Notes: generated by a model not told the origin, from the letters alone. Positions 25,119-34,048 are shown, counted from the stretch's first letter. The stretch is DNA of 64,000 bases from Pelolinea submarina (GCF_003966975.1 NZ_AP018437.1:992001-1056000); one strand, 5' to 3'. A program made the numbers and translations.

Positions 25119-27569
25119 TCAGCTGCCTCCTTTAATGGATGCTTCCGTTTGGATCAGGCTTTCCAATATGGCCGCTTCGATCACATCATAACTGGCCGCG
25201 CCGATGGCGATGAAGGTGATGCGGCCGGAGCGGTCAACGATGTAGGTCTCGGGCACGCCGGTGACCTCGTATTGCATGGAGAGGGCGGCGTCCGGGTCCA
25301 GGACGATCGGGTAGGTCAGGCCGTAGCTGTCAACGGATGCCTGGACGGCGGCCTGGTCGGTGTCGTAGGTGATGCCCACCAGGGCAAGGCCCTGCGCTTC
25401 GTATTTCTCCCAGATGGCCTGCAGATCGGGCAGTTCTTCGCGGCAGGAGGGGCACCAGGGTGCCCAGAAATTGACCACGGTGACCGGGCTGGAAGCGAAG
25501 TCCACCAAAAGCGGCTGACCATTCAGGTCAGTCAGCGTTTCGAACTGCGGTGCGGCTGAGCCGATCTGGAGGTCATTGCTGTCTGGCGCAGTTGCGCCGT
25601 GGGCGCTGCCCCACATCATCCAAACCGCCAGGCCAATGAAGAGCGTAGCGCCGATCCAGTAGAGCCAACGCCCGACTCCTTTGGCGTTCAGCGGCGCCAG
25701 GGCCAGATAGCCGCCTGCCAGCAGCAGCACGCCGCCGAACCACAGGAAGTTGATCAGCGGGTTGATGTAGATCTGGAAAGTGGCCTGCTCCCCGTTATCG
25801 GACCAGCCGGATAGCACCACGTAAACATCGTCGGCCAGTGAGGACCGCACAGCTGGAACGGTCAGGGTTTGCTGCCCGTCGTCGTATTGGTTGAGGTAAG
25901 GGGAAAGCAGGGCCAGCGTACGCCCGTTCTGGGAAAGCAGCAGCTCGGCCTTGGTTTCCAGGTAGTCCGCGCGCATTTCCTGCGCGATGCCGCGGTATTC
26001 CAACTGATAACCGCCAGAGGTCACGCTTTCATTCAACTGCATGGACTGGAAATCGCTGAACTCGTAAGCTTTGGAAGCGAACACGCCCAACGCCAGCAGG
26101 ATCAGCCCGGTGTGGATCATCCAACTGGACAACCTGAGGGTGTTGAAGCGCGCGGTCTGGCGCTGCCGCCCGGCGAACTTGAACAGCTCGGCTGTGATGG
26201 AAAAGCCGATCAGGCTGAACACCATAAACGCCAGCGGCAGGAACTCTCCCAAGAGAAGCGAGAAGAAGACCCCCAGCAGCAGCCCGCCGGCCAGACCGGC
26301 CAGGATCAGCTGCCAGCGCTTGAACTGCCGCAGGGCCATGGCGGCCAGCGGGCAAAGGCCCATCAACAGTACCAGTAAAGCGAACTGCGGGCCGCTGACG
26401 CGGTCGAACCATGCGGTGGAAACACCAGTGGCCTGGCCTGAGATGACCTGGGTCAGGTTGGGCAGGATGGTCCCCAGAAAAATGGAAAAGGTAAGCGTCA
26501 ACAGCACCAGCGTGGTCAGCCGCGAGACGATGGCGCGTAAGGACATGGGCGCGTCGGAAGCAGCTGTGCTTTTTTGGCGGAATTTGAAGAAGATGCCGGC
26601 GGAAACGGCCAGCAGCAAGAGTTGGGCGCCCAACAGCACCGGCCCGATGCTGGATTGCGTATAGGCGTGTACGGACTGGATCTGGCCGCTGCGGGTGGCA
26701 TACGTGCCGAACAGCACCAGCTGGTAAGCCAGCGCGGCCAGTAGATAGGTCTTGTTGAAAGTGTTTTCAGTTTTTTCACGCAAGTAATCTGTGTGGATCA
26801 GCGCCGAGGAGACCAGCCAGGGCATCAGCGCGGCGTTTTCCACCGCGTCCCAGCCCCAATAGCCGCCCCAACCCAACACGTCGTAAGCCCAGCGCATGCC
26901 CAGCAGCAGTCCGATGCCCAAGCCGAACCAGGAGAACAGGGTCCAACGGTGGATGGGCTGCGACCATTCTTTGACCTTGCCGGAGATCAGGCCGGTCAGG
27001 CCGAAGGCGAATGGCACCGCAAGGCCCACGTAGCCCAGGTACAGCGCGGGCGGGTGGAAAGCCATGCCCGGGTGGCGCAGCAGCGGGTTGAGGCCCAGGC
27101 CGTCGGCGGGCACCGGCGAGAGGGACGCAAAGGGATTTTGCACCAGGAAGGTGACGCCGGCGAAGAAAGCAGTCAGCAGGCTCAGGATGGCCGCCGCGAT
27201 GTAAACCGAATCGGCGTTCTTTTTGCGGTTGGCGTTGACGGCCAGCAGGCTGAAGAGTGCCTGCATGAAGCTCCAGAATAGCAATGAGCCTTCCTGCCCG
27301 GCCCAAATGGCGCTCAGTTTCAGGTAAAGCGGCAGGGCCAACGAGGAATGATCATGGACGTATTGCAGTTCGAACTGGTTGAATAGCAGCGCCAGACCAA
27401 GGAACAGTACCCCGGCTCCCAGCAGGAGCGTGTAGGCCAGCATGGCGTTATCCGTGCTCTTTTTCCAGGTGGGGGAGGCTTTGGTTTGACCGATCAGCGC
27501 GGCCAGCGCGGCATAAAACGCGGCCAGCGCTGCCAAGCCAAGCAGGAAATTACCCATCAAGGCGATCAT
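25119..27569 (-). CDS. ccmF: CcmF-thioredoxin fusion (heme lyase core with TlpA/ResA/CcmG-like domain)
   Basis: An 816-residue protein. Residues ~1-650 are CcmF: about 15 membrane segments, the heme-binding WGGYWGWDAVENAALMPWL motif, and conserved HPPALYLGYVG and NPLLRHPGMAFHPP loops. Residues ~670-816 are a periplasmic thioredoxin-fold domain with the redox pair Cys706/Cys709 (WAPWCPSC) and the cis-proline loop GVPETY. Usually the heme lyase and the CcmG/TlpA reductase are separate proteins. Fusing them would place thiol reduction of the CxxCH apocytochrome beside the heme ligation site. It follows ccmE by one base. Confidence 0.93.
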   Translation of the reverse strand: MIALMGNFLLGLAALAAFYAALAALIGQTKASPTWKKSTDNAMLAYTLLLGAGVLFLGLALLFNQFELQYVHDHSSLALPLYLKLSAIWAGQEGSLLFWSFMQALFSLLAVNANRKKNADSVYIAAAILSLLTAFFAGVTFLVQNPFASLSPVPADGLGLNPLLRHPGMAFHPPALYLGYVGLAVPFAFGLTGLISGKVKEWSQPIHRWTLFSWFGLGIGLLLGMRWAYDVLGWGGYWGWDAVENAALMPWLVSSALIHTDYLREKTENTFNKTYLLAALAYQLVLFGTYATRSGQIQSVHAYTQSSIGPVLLGAQLLLLAVSAGIFFKFRQKSTAASDAPMSLRAIVSRLTTLVLLTLTFSIFLGTILPNLTQVISGQATGVSTAWFDRVSGPQFALLVLLMGLCPLAAMALRQFKRWQLILAGLAGGLLLGVFFSLLLGEFLPLAFMVFSLIGFSITAELFKFAGRQRQTARFNTLRLSSWMIHTGLILLALGVFASKAYEFSDFQSMQLNESVTSGGYQLEYRGIAQEMRADYLETKAELLLSQNGRTLALLSPYLNQYDDGQQTLTVPAVRSSLADDVYVVLSGWSDNGEQATFQIYINPLINFLWFGGVLLLAGGYLALAPLNAKGVGRWLYWIGATLFIGLAVWMMWGSAHGATAPDSNDLQIGSAAPQFETLTDLNGQPLLVDFASSPVTVVNFWAPWCPSCREELPDLQAIWEKYEAQGLALVGITYDTDQAAVQASVDSYGLTYPIVLDPDAALSMQYEVTGVPETYIVDRSGRITFIAIGAASYDVIEAAILESLIQTEASIKGGS

Positions 27570-27570
27570 A

Positions 27571-28053
27571 TCAGTCCTCCACCTGCTCGGGGATGTCCTC
27601 GGCGTAGCGCGAGGGGCATTTCAACAGCAGGTCGTCGGAATAGAAGCGCCCATCTTGGCCCAATTGGCCTTTCAGGATGGCTTGGGCGCTGCCCTTGAGC
27701 AGGTCGGGTTTGACCCCGCTGTAAACCACCTGCAGGCGCTGGGCTTGCGGGTCCTGCACAGCCTCTTCTAGCACGACGGCCAAACCGCCGCGCTGCTCGA
27801 TGACCTTCAGGTCGGAAGGAATGTCGACAATGGTGAATGTGATCTGCGGGATGGTTTCATCATAAACGATACTGGCGCCGTCCACCGCGCCGGAGACGAC
27901 CAGTGGCTGGCGCTGTTCTTCCGCGCTGAGCGCGCCCAGCTCACCAACCGTAATAAAAAATTGGGATTCCTGCGCGGTGGCGGTCAGGATCAGGAAGACT
28001 ACCGCGATGACGATCGCGGCTGCGACCAGGATGTAGGTGATGCGATTCTTCAT
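27571..28053 (-). CDS. ccmE: CcmE heme chaperone, CxxxY variant (System I*)
   Basis: A 160-residue protein with an N-terminal membrane anchor (~5-25) and an OB-fold domain. Classical CcmE binds heme covalently through His in HxxxY; here the site reads CPSRY, with Cys146 in place of the histidine and Tyr150 retained. The CxxxY form defines the variant System I* known from archaea and some bacteria, where CcmH is usually missing, and no CcmH is seen in this operon. It is the first gene of the minus-strand ccm operon; the divergent 226-base region upstream should hold its promoter. Confidence 0.9.
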   Translation of the reverse strand: MKNRITYILVAAAIVIAVVFLILTATAQESQFFITVGELGALSAEEQRQPLVVSGAVDGASIVYDETIPQITFTIVDIPSDLKVIEQRGGLAVVLEEAVQDPQAQRLQVVYSGVKPDLLKGSAQAILKGQLGQDGRFYSDDLLLKCPSRYAEDIPEQVED

Positions 28054-28279
28054 AGTGGTTTTTCGATGCTCCTGAAGTATTTCTGATTCTTAAGCCATTT
28101 CACGCATCTAGCGGAAATCACCAGGAAAAGCGCTGAAATTTTGACCAGCCAGTGAAGGATTTACCTGCCCTGGCTAAATTTGCCTTTTCACAGTATTTTT
28201 TGCGTTATTACAATTATAGTGAAGTTTGATTCTTCCATTAGAATACTCACTGAATTTATTAAATTGAAAAGGAAAAGAG

Positions 28280-28852
28280 ATGTTCATAGACATTACGCTA
28301 AAGGTAACGCCCAAACTGATCGAGAACGCGCAGGGCAGCGAGGTCAAGCTGCTGACCAACAATGGCCACATTGGCACCCACTTTGACGTGATGGATAAGG
28401 AGTTTCCGTTGGAATACGTGGAAAGGCCGGGGATCGTGTTCGATGTCAGCCGGGTGGGCATAGCGCGCGAGATCGCGGCCGACGATATCGACCTTTCCAA
28501 AATACACGCGGATATGTTCGTGGCGTTTTACAGCGGCTTCATCGAGCAGCATGAGTACGGCACGCAGGATTATTTCTCCGGACACCCGCATTTAGCGGTG
28601 AGCCTGATCGAGGAACTGCTCGAGCGTAAGATCTCCATCATCGGCGTGGATTTCGCCGGCGTGCGGCGCGGCAAGGAGCACACCCCCATGGACCAGCGCT
28701 GTGCCGACCGGGGCGTGTTCGTGATCGAGAACCTGTGCAACCTGAAAGCGATCTTGGGTGATGCGCCTTCCGCTCAGTTTACAGCGAATACTTACCCGAT
28801 CAATTATACGAACATGAGCGGGCTGCCCTGCCGGGTGGTGGCAAAAGTGTGA
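28280..28852 (+). CDS. Cyclase-family (kynurenine-formamidase-like) metal hydrolase
   Basis: A 190-residue protein with the cyclase-family metal motif: GHIGTHFDVM gives H-x3-H-x-D, the zinc or manganese ligands, and FAGVRRG plus HTPMDQRC lie where the rest of the site is expected. Members hydrolyse amides or lactones (for example N-formylkynurenine) or act on polyketide-like rings. The substrate is not known; it is short for the family (~210). AAAAGGAAAAGAG precedes the ATG. It stands alone between divergent ccm genes and a convergent acyltransferase gene. A weak promoter (TTCACA 28187, TACAAT 28209, 16-base spacing) is possible. Confidence 0.75.
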   Translation: MFIDITLKVTPKLIENAQGSEVKLLTNNGHIGTHFDVMDKEFPLEYVERPGIVFDVSRVGIAREIAADDIDLSKIHADMFVAFYSGFIEQHEYGTQDYFSGHPHLAVSLIEELLERKISIIGVDFAGVRRGKEHTPMDQRCADRGVFVIENLCNLKAILGDAPSAQFTANTYPINYTNMSGLPCRVVAKV

Positions 28853-29410
28853 TTATTGCCCTGAAAATGACTGTTCGTAATTCGAGATTGGAATTTGGAT
28901 ACAAGCCGGTTGCTGTAATAAAGATTTCATTTCCAGTTGGGCGATCAACCTGCGCATGCGCGGGCGGTTGAAGCGCTGCAGGATGATGGGCACCAGATTG
29001 TTGAGGAACGCGTACAGCACCATCAACCAACCGCCGTTAATACTATTCCACAGAAAAAACAACGGCGCGGGCAGGATCATGAACCAGTGGCATAATTCCG
29101 AGCGCACGCTTTCTTTTAACCAACATGTGAGGTGCGACAATTCACTGCTGGCCAGATGTTTAATGGAATAGGCATTCTTGTAAGTTTTCGACCCATCCGG
29201 AATGAGGTGTTTCCACGAGCGCACGTTGAACAGACGTTGGTAGACCTTGCCTTCCTCTTCCCAGGGGTGAGCCTGGAAGAAGTGCAGGTTGGGGTCCAGC
29301 CAATTTTCCGGGAACTTCAGACTCAGGTACCCAATACCCAAATGAAAGATAACCCAGACGAGTATGTCCAGAATAAAAGTGTTCATTGGTTTCAGGTAAA
29401 AGATTTGCAT
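28853..29410 (-). CDS. CrtO-like membrane acyltransferase (glycosyl-diaponeurosporenoate acyltransferase family)
   Basis: A 185-residue membrane protein resembling staphylococcal CrtO, which acylates the sugar of staphyloxanthin. Family-like blocks: LSLKFPENWLDP, WEEEGKVYQRLFNVRSWK, LPDG-like LIPDGSKTYKNAYSIKHL, SVRSELCHW, and the C-terminal ILQRFNRPRMRRL. The start at 29410 has GAGGAA 7 bases upstream. No carotenoid genes are visible in the window, so it may acylate another glycolipid. The stop directly abuts the convergent cyclase-family gene. Confidence 0.7.
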   Translation of the reverse strand: MQIFYLKPMNTFILDILVWVIFHLGIGYLSLKFPENWLDPNLHFFQAHPWEEEGKVYQRLFNVRSWKHLIPDGSKTYKNAYSIKHLASSELSHLTCWLKESVRSELCHWFMILPAPLFFLWNSINGGWLMVLYAFLNNLVPIILQRFNRPRMRRLIAQLEMKSLLQQPACIQIPISNYEQSFSGQ

Positions 29411-29583
29411 GTCCGCTTCCTCTGACAAAGCATGTGTTGTATAAATAGTAGAAGAAGTCGGAAAAACCGGCATCTGTCAAAAGTATTACTTGAGTATTAA
29501 TACTTTTGGAGGCGTGTCCCGCTTTATCATTTTTCAATCTGTCAATCGGGACAAGACTGGCACGAACAAATGAGGAGAGGATT

Positions 29584-30117
29584 ATGAGAATTTGCGCTTA
29601 TATCGCGACCAGCCTGGACGATTTTATTGCCCGAATGGACGGCAGCCTGGATTGGCTGCCCAAACCGGTGGAGGGTGGTGAGGATTATGGCTACGGCCGT
29701 TTCTTCGCCTCGATCGACGCGATCGTAATGGGCCGCAACACCTTTGACACCGTGCTTTCCTTCGGGGAGTGGTCGTATGCCGACAAGCCTATGTGGGTGC
29801 TGAGCAGACGGGAATTGGAACTGCCGGCCTTTGTTCCCCAAATAGTAACGCGCTGGTCCGGTTCCCTGACCGCACTTGTGGAAGAACTCACTTTGCATCG
29901 TGTGAAGAAAGTGTATGTGGACGGCGGCAAGACCATCCAGTCCTTTTTGCGGGCAGGACTATTGGACGAAATCACCATCACAACCATCCCGGTGTTGATC
30001 GGGCAGGGCATTTCGTTGTTCGGATCGTTGGAAGCGGATGTGAAGCTGAAATTAATAGAGAGCCGGGCTTTCGAGGATGGCCTGGTGCAAAGCTGCTATG
30101 CTGTGGTGAAAGGGTAA
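29584..30117 (+). CDS. RibD C-terminal/dihydrofolate-reductase-fold protein
   Basis: A 177-residue NAD(P)H-binding protein of the RibD_C/YwjB-like group: ICAYIATSLDDFIAR at the N-terminus, IDAIVMGRNTFD, and VYVDGGKTIQSFL plus ITTIPVLIGQGISLF near the C-terminus. Such stand-alone proteins have the dihydrofolate-reductase fold but lack the folate-specific residues, and their substrates are mostly unknown. The start at 29584 has GAGGAGAGG upstream. It is followed after 4 bases by a VOC protein, suggesting a two-gene unit. Confidence 0.82.
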   Translation: MRICAYIATSLDDFIARMDGSLDWLPKPVEGGEDYGYGRFFASIDAIVMGRNTFDTVLSFGEWSYADKPMWVLSRRELELPAFVPQIVTRWSGSLTALVEELTLHRVKKVYVDGGKTIQSFLRAGLLDEITITTIPVLIGQGISLFGSLEADVKLKLIESRAFEDGLVQSCYAVVKG

Positions 30118-30121
30118 AACA

Positions 30122-30577
30122 ATGACGAAATACGCTCACACCAACATCGTCTGCCGGAATTGGCGCAATTTATCCCAATTCTATATTGAGGTGTTTGACT
30201 GCCAAGCGGTGCCGCCGCCGCGCGACCTGGCGGGGGATTGGCTGGCGCAGGCCACCGGCCTGCAGCGCCCGCACCTGACCGGCCAGCATTTGCGCCTGCC
30301 GGGTTTCGGCGAACACGGGCCCACACTGGAGATCTTTCAATACGATGAGATGCTGGAGCGGCCGGCGCCACCCGCGGCCAACCGTCTTGGCCTGGGCCAT
30401 TTGGCTTTTGAGGTCGAGCAGGTGGAGGAAACACTGCAAGCGCTGCTGGCGCACGGCGGGCATGAATTGGGGCAGGTGGTCAAACAGGAAATTGCGGGTG
30501 TGGGCGTGATCACCTTCACGTACGCTACCGACCCTGAGGGCAATATCCTCGAGATCCAAAGCTGGGAATATTTTTAG
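30122..30577 (+). CDS. VOC (glyoxalase/bleomycin-resistance fold) protein
   Basis: A 151-residue protein with two beta-alpha-beta-beta-beta modules: YAHTNIVCRNWRNLSQFYIEVF at the start (His as first metal ligand), GHLAFEVEQVEETLQALL in the middle, and FTYATDPEGNILEIQSW at the end with the final Glu ligand. VOC proteins include glyoxalases, epimerases and resistance proteins; which one this is cannot be said. It ends in a 4-base convergent overlap with the metallophosphoesterase gene. Confidence 0.85.
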   Translation: MTKYAHTNIVCRNWRNLSQFYIEVFDCQAVPPPRDLAGDWLAQATGLQRPHLTGQHLRLPGFGEHGPTLEIFQYDEMLERPAPPAANRLGLGHLAFEVEQVEETLQALLAHGGHELGQVVKQEIAGVGVITFTYATDPEGNILEIQSWEYF

Positions 30578-31476
30578 ACCGTCGGGGTGTGGGCGAACTG
30601 CGCTAAGGGACGGAAGCCCTTCTGCACGCTGCGCTTGACGACCAGCTGGCCTTTTTTGTTGGGCGTAATGCGCCAGCGCACCAGCGCGATTTCCCCTTTG
30701 ACGATCTCGATGCAGGTGATCCAGCGCGGGTGCACGCAGGAACCGGTGTTGAAATAGGGTGTTTTACCGCGTTTGGGGAACTGCGGGTGATGGGTGTGAC
30801 CGGCGATCATGGGTTGGTGGTGTTCGTCCACCCATTTCTTGAGCTCTTCTTCGGTACGCTCGCGTTTGTGGATGTTCGCCGAAACGCTGCTGGGGTCCTG
30901 CAGGCCTAACATTTGCAGGGGACGCCAAAATAAGCGCAGGATCACGCCGTTCAACCAGATCAAGCGGTGGAACAGGTTATCGGCCTGATGGCCGTGTACG
31001 GCGAATAGCTCCACGCCGCTCTCTTTATGTTGGAAGACCAGTCCTTCATGTGTTTCGAAATTATCAAATAAAATCTCGCGTTCCTCTGTAACCATATTGA
31101 AGATGTGGTTCAGGGTACGGTGTACCAACTCGGGGTTGCGATATTCGTAGTCGTGGTTCCCAAAAATGTAGTAAAAACGGCCCTTGTTGTGGAACTTTTG
31201 CAGCAGGCGGAAGACTTCTTCATGTGCGATGCGGATAGGCTCGATAAACTTAAATTTCAGCAGCTCGTCGCCGTCACCCACCTCAACGTAGGTGAATTTG
31301 TCGTCGTAATAATATTGCAGCGCGAACAGGTAGATCAACTCGTTGCGCGCGAACTCATCCGCCCAACTGTTGTTGCCGCGATGCACGTCGCTGAAGAAGA
31401 CCAAACGGTCGCGGTTTGAAAACTCGATCCGTTTGGCGCTTTCGAAAATTCTGGTTAGTAATTTGTGATTTGCCAT
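30574..31476 (-). CDS. Calcineurin-like metallophosphoesterase
   Basis: A 300-residue protein with all five blocks of the calcineurin-like fold: FFSDVHRGNN, EVGDGDELL, FGNHDYEY, VHGHQAD and AGHTHHP, giving a two-metal phosphoesterase site. A segment around residues 165-195 (NLFHRLIWLNGVILRLFWRP) is hydrophobic or amphipathic as in LpxH-type enzymes, but no lipid A genes are seen. The ATG at 31476 is chosen as the fold begins right after it; its upstream region is AT-rich without an obvious ribosome site, and the frame runs on to 31620. Confidence 0.85.
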   Translation of the reverse strand: MANHKLLTRIFESAKRIEFSNRDRLVFFSDVHRGNNSWADEFARNELIYLFALQYYYDDKFTYVEVGDGDELLKFKFIEPIRIAHEEVFRLLQKFHNKGRFYYIFGNHDYEYRNPELVHRTLNHIFNMVTEEREILFDNFETHEGLVFQHKESGVELFAVHGHQADNLFHRLIWLNGVILRLFWRPLQMLGLQDPSSVSANIHKRERTEEELKKWVDEHHQPMIAGHTHHPQFPKRGKTPYFNTGSCVHPRWITCIEIVKGEIALVRWRITPNKKGQLVVKRSVQKGFRPLAQFAHTPTV

Positions 31477-31581
31477 AAAATTTTTACAATTATATAAAAT
31501 CCGTTTGATAAAAATACCATTGTGTAGGAGCTTAGTCAATAAACAAAATGTAAATAATAGGTTAAGAGAATTTTTTACTGA

Positions 31582-31695
31582 AAGCACCGTCGGTTGAAAA
31601 AAGACCTGTGGATCACGCAATCAACTTACCCCATGTGGTGGGAGTACGCTTCGGTAGAAGGAGATGCTGAAAGCCATTTGGTCATTGAGCTATAA
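31582..31695 (+). other. Short open stretch of unclear meaning before a terminator
   Basis: Frame 31582-31695 is open and ends TAA; an ATG at 31633 would give a 20-residue peptide ending ESHLVIEL. A terminator follows 18 bases later on the same strand although no other plus-strand gene ends here. It may be the tail of a decayed gene, a tiny peptide, or part of a small RNA. The rest of 31477-31889 shows only AT-rich sequence and the GntR promoter. Confidence 0.25.
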
Positions 31696-31713
31696 ACAAA
31701 TAAATTGATTGAA

Positions 31714-31746
31714 AAGGCGCCCATTTTTAAAATGGCGCTTTTTTAT
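31714..31746 (+). terminator. Rho-independent terminator before the GntR gene
   Basis: GGCGCC and GGCGC arms with an ATTTT/AAAAT extension (one bulge) are followed by TTTTTTATTTT on the plus strand. It separates whatever is transcribed at 31.6 kb from the following operon. Confidence 0.7.
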
Positions 31747-31842
31747 TTTCCTTGTGTCCTTGAATTTAGTAGTTTGATAATTAAAACAATTGCAATAATT
31801 CTTAAAAAACGGTCTCTCGATTATTAAAAATCCTCGAATGTA

Positions 31843-31870
31843 TTGACTTTTCGAAAATATCCCCTATACT
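31843..31870 (+). promoter_or_regulatory. Promoter of the GntR-led operon with a palindrome in the spacer
   Basis: TTGACT (31843-31848) and TATACT (31865-31870) are 16 bases apart. The spacer edge holds TTTTCGAAAA (31848-31857), a perfect palindrome that could be the operator for the GntR-family protein encoded next; autoregulation is inferred. Confidence 0.5.
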
Positions 31871-31889
31871 ATAAGAAAACAGGAGTAGG

Positions 31890-32660
31890 ATGTTGGACAA
31901 CCAACAAAACAATTATTTTCGTAAAATCGTGTATCCATCAGTTACGGACGAAGTCATCAACCAAATTTTGAACGCGATCCGCACAGATATCTTTGTGCCA
32001 GGAGAGAAACTGCCCAGCGAACCAAACCTGGCCGACCAAATGGGAGTGAGCCGGAATACACTTCGAGAAGCACTGAACACATTGATTGAAAAGGGATATT
32101 TATTCCGTCAACGGGGGGTAGGAACTTTTGTGACACCTCAGTCTGGTGTGATGTTGAAAGCAAATCTTTCTGATGCCGTAGGTACCTCAACACTGATCTC
32201 AAACCAGAAAAAAACACCCGGACAGATTGGTTTTTCTTATCAAATCGAGACGCCTTCTAAAACAGTAGCCGAGAACTTACGGATTTCCGAATCTGTGAAA
32301 GTTGTGCATATTTCGCGGGTAAGGACAGCGGACGGCATTCCCGTTATTCAATCCGAGGAGTACCTTTCTACTGAAATCCCTGGCTTAAATTACGACTTCT
32401 CATCTTGCGCCGAATCTAAAAACTGGTCCATCTACGATTATTTTAGAAAAGCGAACTACAGTATCCAGACTGTGATCACGCATGTGCATGCGATCACGGC
32501 TGATCTGGAAATGGCTCACAGGCTGGATGTAGATGAACATACACCGTTGTTATGTTTGGAACAAACGCATTTCAGCAATGCCTATATCCGACCCATGCTT
32601 TACTGCATGAACTACCACAATGACAAAATTATAAACATTATGCTGGTTAGGTCTTCTTAA
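31890..32660 (+). CDS. GntR/HutC-family transcription regulator (UTRA domain)
   Basis: A 256-residue regulator. Residues ~15-85 are a winged helix with LPSEPNLADQMGVSRNTLRE and GVGTFVTP at the wing. Residues ~115-250 are a UTRA ligand-binding domain (VAENLRISESVKVVHISRVR, YDYFRKANYSIQTVITHVHA). HutC-type members bind small catabolites such as sugar phosphates and release DNA. AGGAG lies just before the start. It heads the BMP/ABC/kinase/SIS operon and is the probable regulator. FrlR, the regulator of fructoselysine operons, belongs to the same type. Confidence 0.9.
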   Translation: MLDNQQNNYFRKIVYPSVTDEVINQILNAIRTDIFVPGEKLPSEPNLADQMGVSRNTLREALNTLIEKGYLFRQRGVGTFVTPQSGVMLKANLSDAVGTSTLISNQKKTPGQIGFSYQIETPSKTVAENLRISESVKVVHISRVRTADGIPVIQSEEYLSTEIPGLNYDFSSCAESKNWSIYDYFRKANYSIQTVITHVHAITADLEMAHRLDVDEHTPLLCLEQTHFSNAYIRPMLYCMNYHNDKIINIMLVRSS

Positions 32661-32779
32661 TATAAGAATTCAAAAAAACCGGGCGTTATAACACAAAACT
32701 ATATTAATAAGGAGGTGCGTCTATTCGACTTTTCTATTTCCCTTTGTTTATACAAAAATAAATAATTTAGGAGATTAGG

Positions 32780-33913
32780 ATGAAGAAAAATATTTTTACT
32801 GTTTTATCTTTAGTGGTTGTATTTGCGTTTTTAAGTGCATGTGCTCCTCAATCCGCCGCAACAGCTGCTGCATCTGCTGAAGAAGCTGCGCCGGCGGCGG
32901 CATCCGAGACGACCGGCGGCGGCGAAATCGCGCTCTTGATTTCCGCGGCAGGCACTCTGGATGACCGTGCGTTCAACCAGGGCTGTTGGAATGGTGTCAA
33001 AGAATTCGGGGATGAAAATGGCCTGTCATACATGTACTATCAACCGGTAGAAGATACCGTTGAAGCACAGGTTACCCTATGCGACACCGCAGTAAAGGCC
33101 GGGGCAAAGTTCATCATTATCAACAGCGATCAATTCAAAGTCGCCGCGTCAAAAATGATAACGGCATATCCCGATGTGACCTTTATTATCTTCGATACTG
33201 TGCCGATTGACGATGATGGCAACCAGGTTTTAACCCCCAACGTTCTGGCAATTCAGTTTGCTGAGCAACAGTCAACCTTCCTGGCGGGATATGCCGCTGT
33301 CAAGGACGGCTACCGCAAGTTAGGCTTCATGGGCGGTATGGCTGTTCCGGCAGTGGTCCGCTTCGGTTATGGTTTTGTTTGGGGTATCGAGACAGCCTGC
33401 AAAGAGTTGGGTTTGGATGACGTTGAGATCATGTACAACTATTCCGGTGATTTCAAACCGACCCCTGAAAATCAGGCACGTGCCGCTTCGTGGTTCCAGG
33501 GTGGAACAGAGATCATTCATGTGGCTGCCGGCCCGATGGGCGCATCCGTGTTCGCTGCCGCTGAGCAGAATAATGGCGTCGTGATCGGCGTTGATTCCGA
33601 TCAATCCGCAGAATCACCGACCATCATCACCTCCGCTATCAAAGACCTCGAGACTGTTACCTACAACTCCCTGAAAGCCTGGAAGGATGGTACGTTCGAT
33701 GGCGGCAAGATCGTTCTGTACACGGCGAAGGAAAATGGTGTGGCGCTCGCTTCGATGAAATTCAAGAACTTCACACAAGCTGAGTATGACGATCTCTACC
33801 AGCGGTTGGCAGACGATGTCGATGGCATTTCATCGGCTATCCCGACCGATACGGATTACGAGTCACCCGATCAGATTCCGCTGACTTGCGCGAAACTGAC
33901 CTATGTTGAATAG
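32780..33913 (+). CDS. BMP-family lipoprotein, substrate-binding protein of an ABC importer
   Basis: A 377-residue binding protein with a lipobox (LSACAPQS; lipid-anchored Cys at about 21), an Ala/Glu-rich tether, and a BMP (PnrA-like) domain: LDDRAFNQGCWNGVKEFG, LAIQFAEQQSTFLAGYAA, GFMGGMAVPAVVRFGYGFVWG and IGVDSDQS. BMP proteins bind purine or other nucleosides, and related ones bind vitamins. It precedes the matching ATPase and two permeases. GGAGATTAGG before the ATG is a good ribosome site. Confidence 0.92.
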   Translation: MKKNIFTVLSLVVVFAFLSACAPQSAATAAASAEEAAPAAASETTGGGEIALLISAAGTLDDRAFNQGCWNGVKEFGDENGLSYMYYQPVEDTVEAQVTLCDTAVKAGAKFIIINSDQFKVAASKMITAYPDVTFIIFDTVPIDDDGNQVLTPNVLAIQFAEQQSTFLAGYAAVKDGYRKLGFMGGMAVPAVVRFGYGFVWGIETACKELGLDDVEIMYNYSGDFKPTPENQARAASWFQGGTEIIHVAAGPMGASVFAAAEQNNGVVIGVDSDQSAESPTIITSAIKDLETVTYNSLKAWKDGTFDGGKIVLYTAKENGVALASMKFKNFTQAEYDDLYQRLADDVDGISSAIPTDTDYESPDQIPLTCAKLTYVE

Positions 33914-33977
33914 GAATTGATGTTATTGCAGGGGAGATTAAAGGTAATTTAGCAAAATAATGCACTAACCATCAATT

Positions 33978-34023
33978 GGGGCAAGTGCTGGAAACGAGAA
34001 GAACAAAGCTCAGCACTTGCCCC
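33978..34023. promoter_or_regulatory. Intercistronic hairpin after the binding-protein gene
   Basis: A perfect 13-bp inverted repeat (GGGGCAAGTGCTG at 33978-33990, complement at 34011-34023) with a 20-base loop lies 26 bases before the ATPase start. No T-run follows. Such hairpins often stabilise upstream binding-protein mRNA or attenuate downstream transport genes. Confidence 0.75.
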
Positions 34024-34048
34024 ATATAAATATTATAAAGGTGATAAA

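Noticed and set aside
28054-28279. Short inverted repeat AGCCAG/CTGGCT and weak boxes between ccmE and the cyclase-family gene
   Set aside because: The arms are only 6 bases with a long loop and no conserved context, so this is not reported as a riboswitch or operator; only a weak promoter is mentioned.
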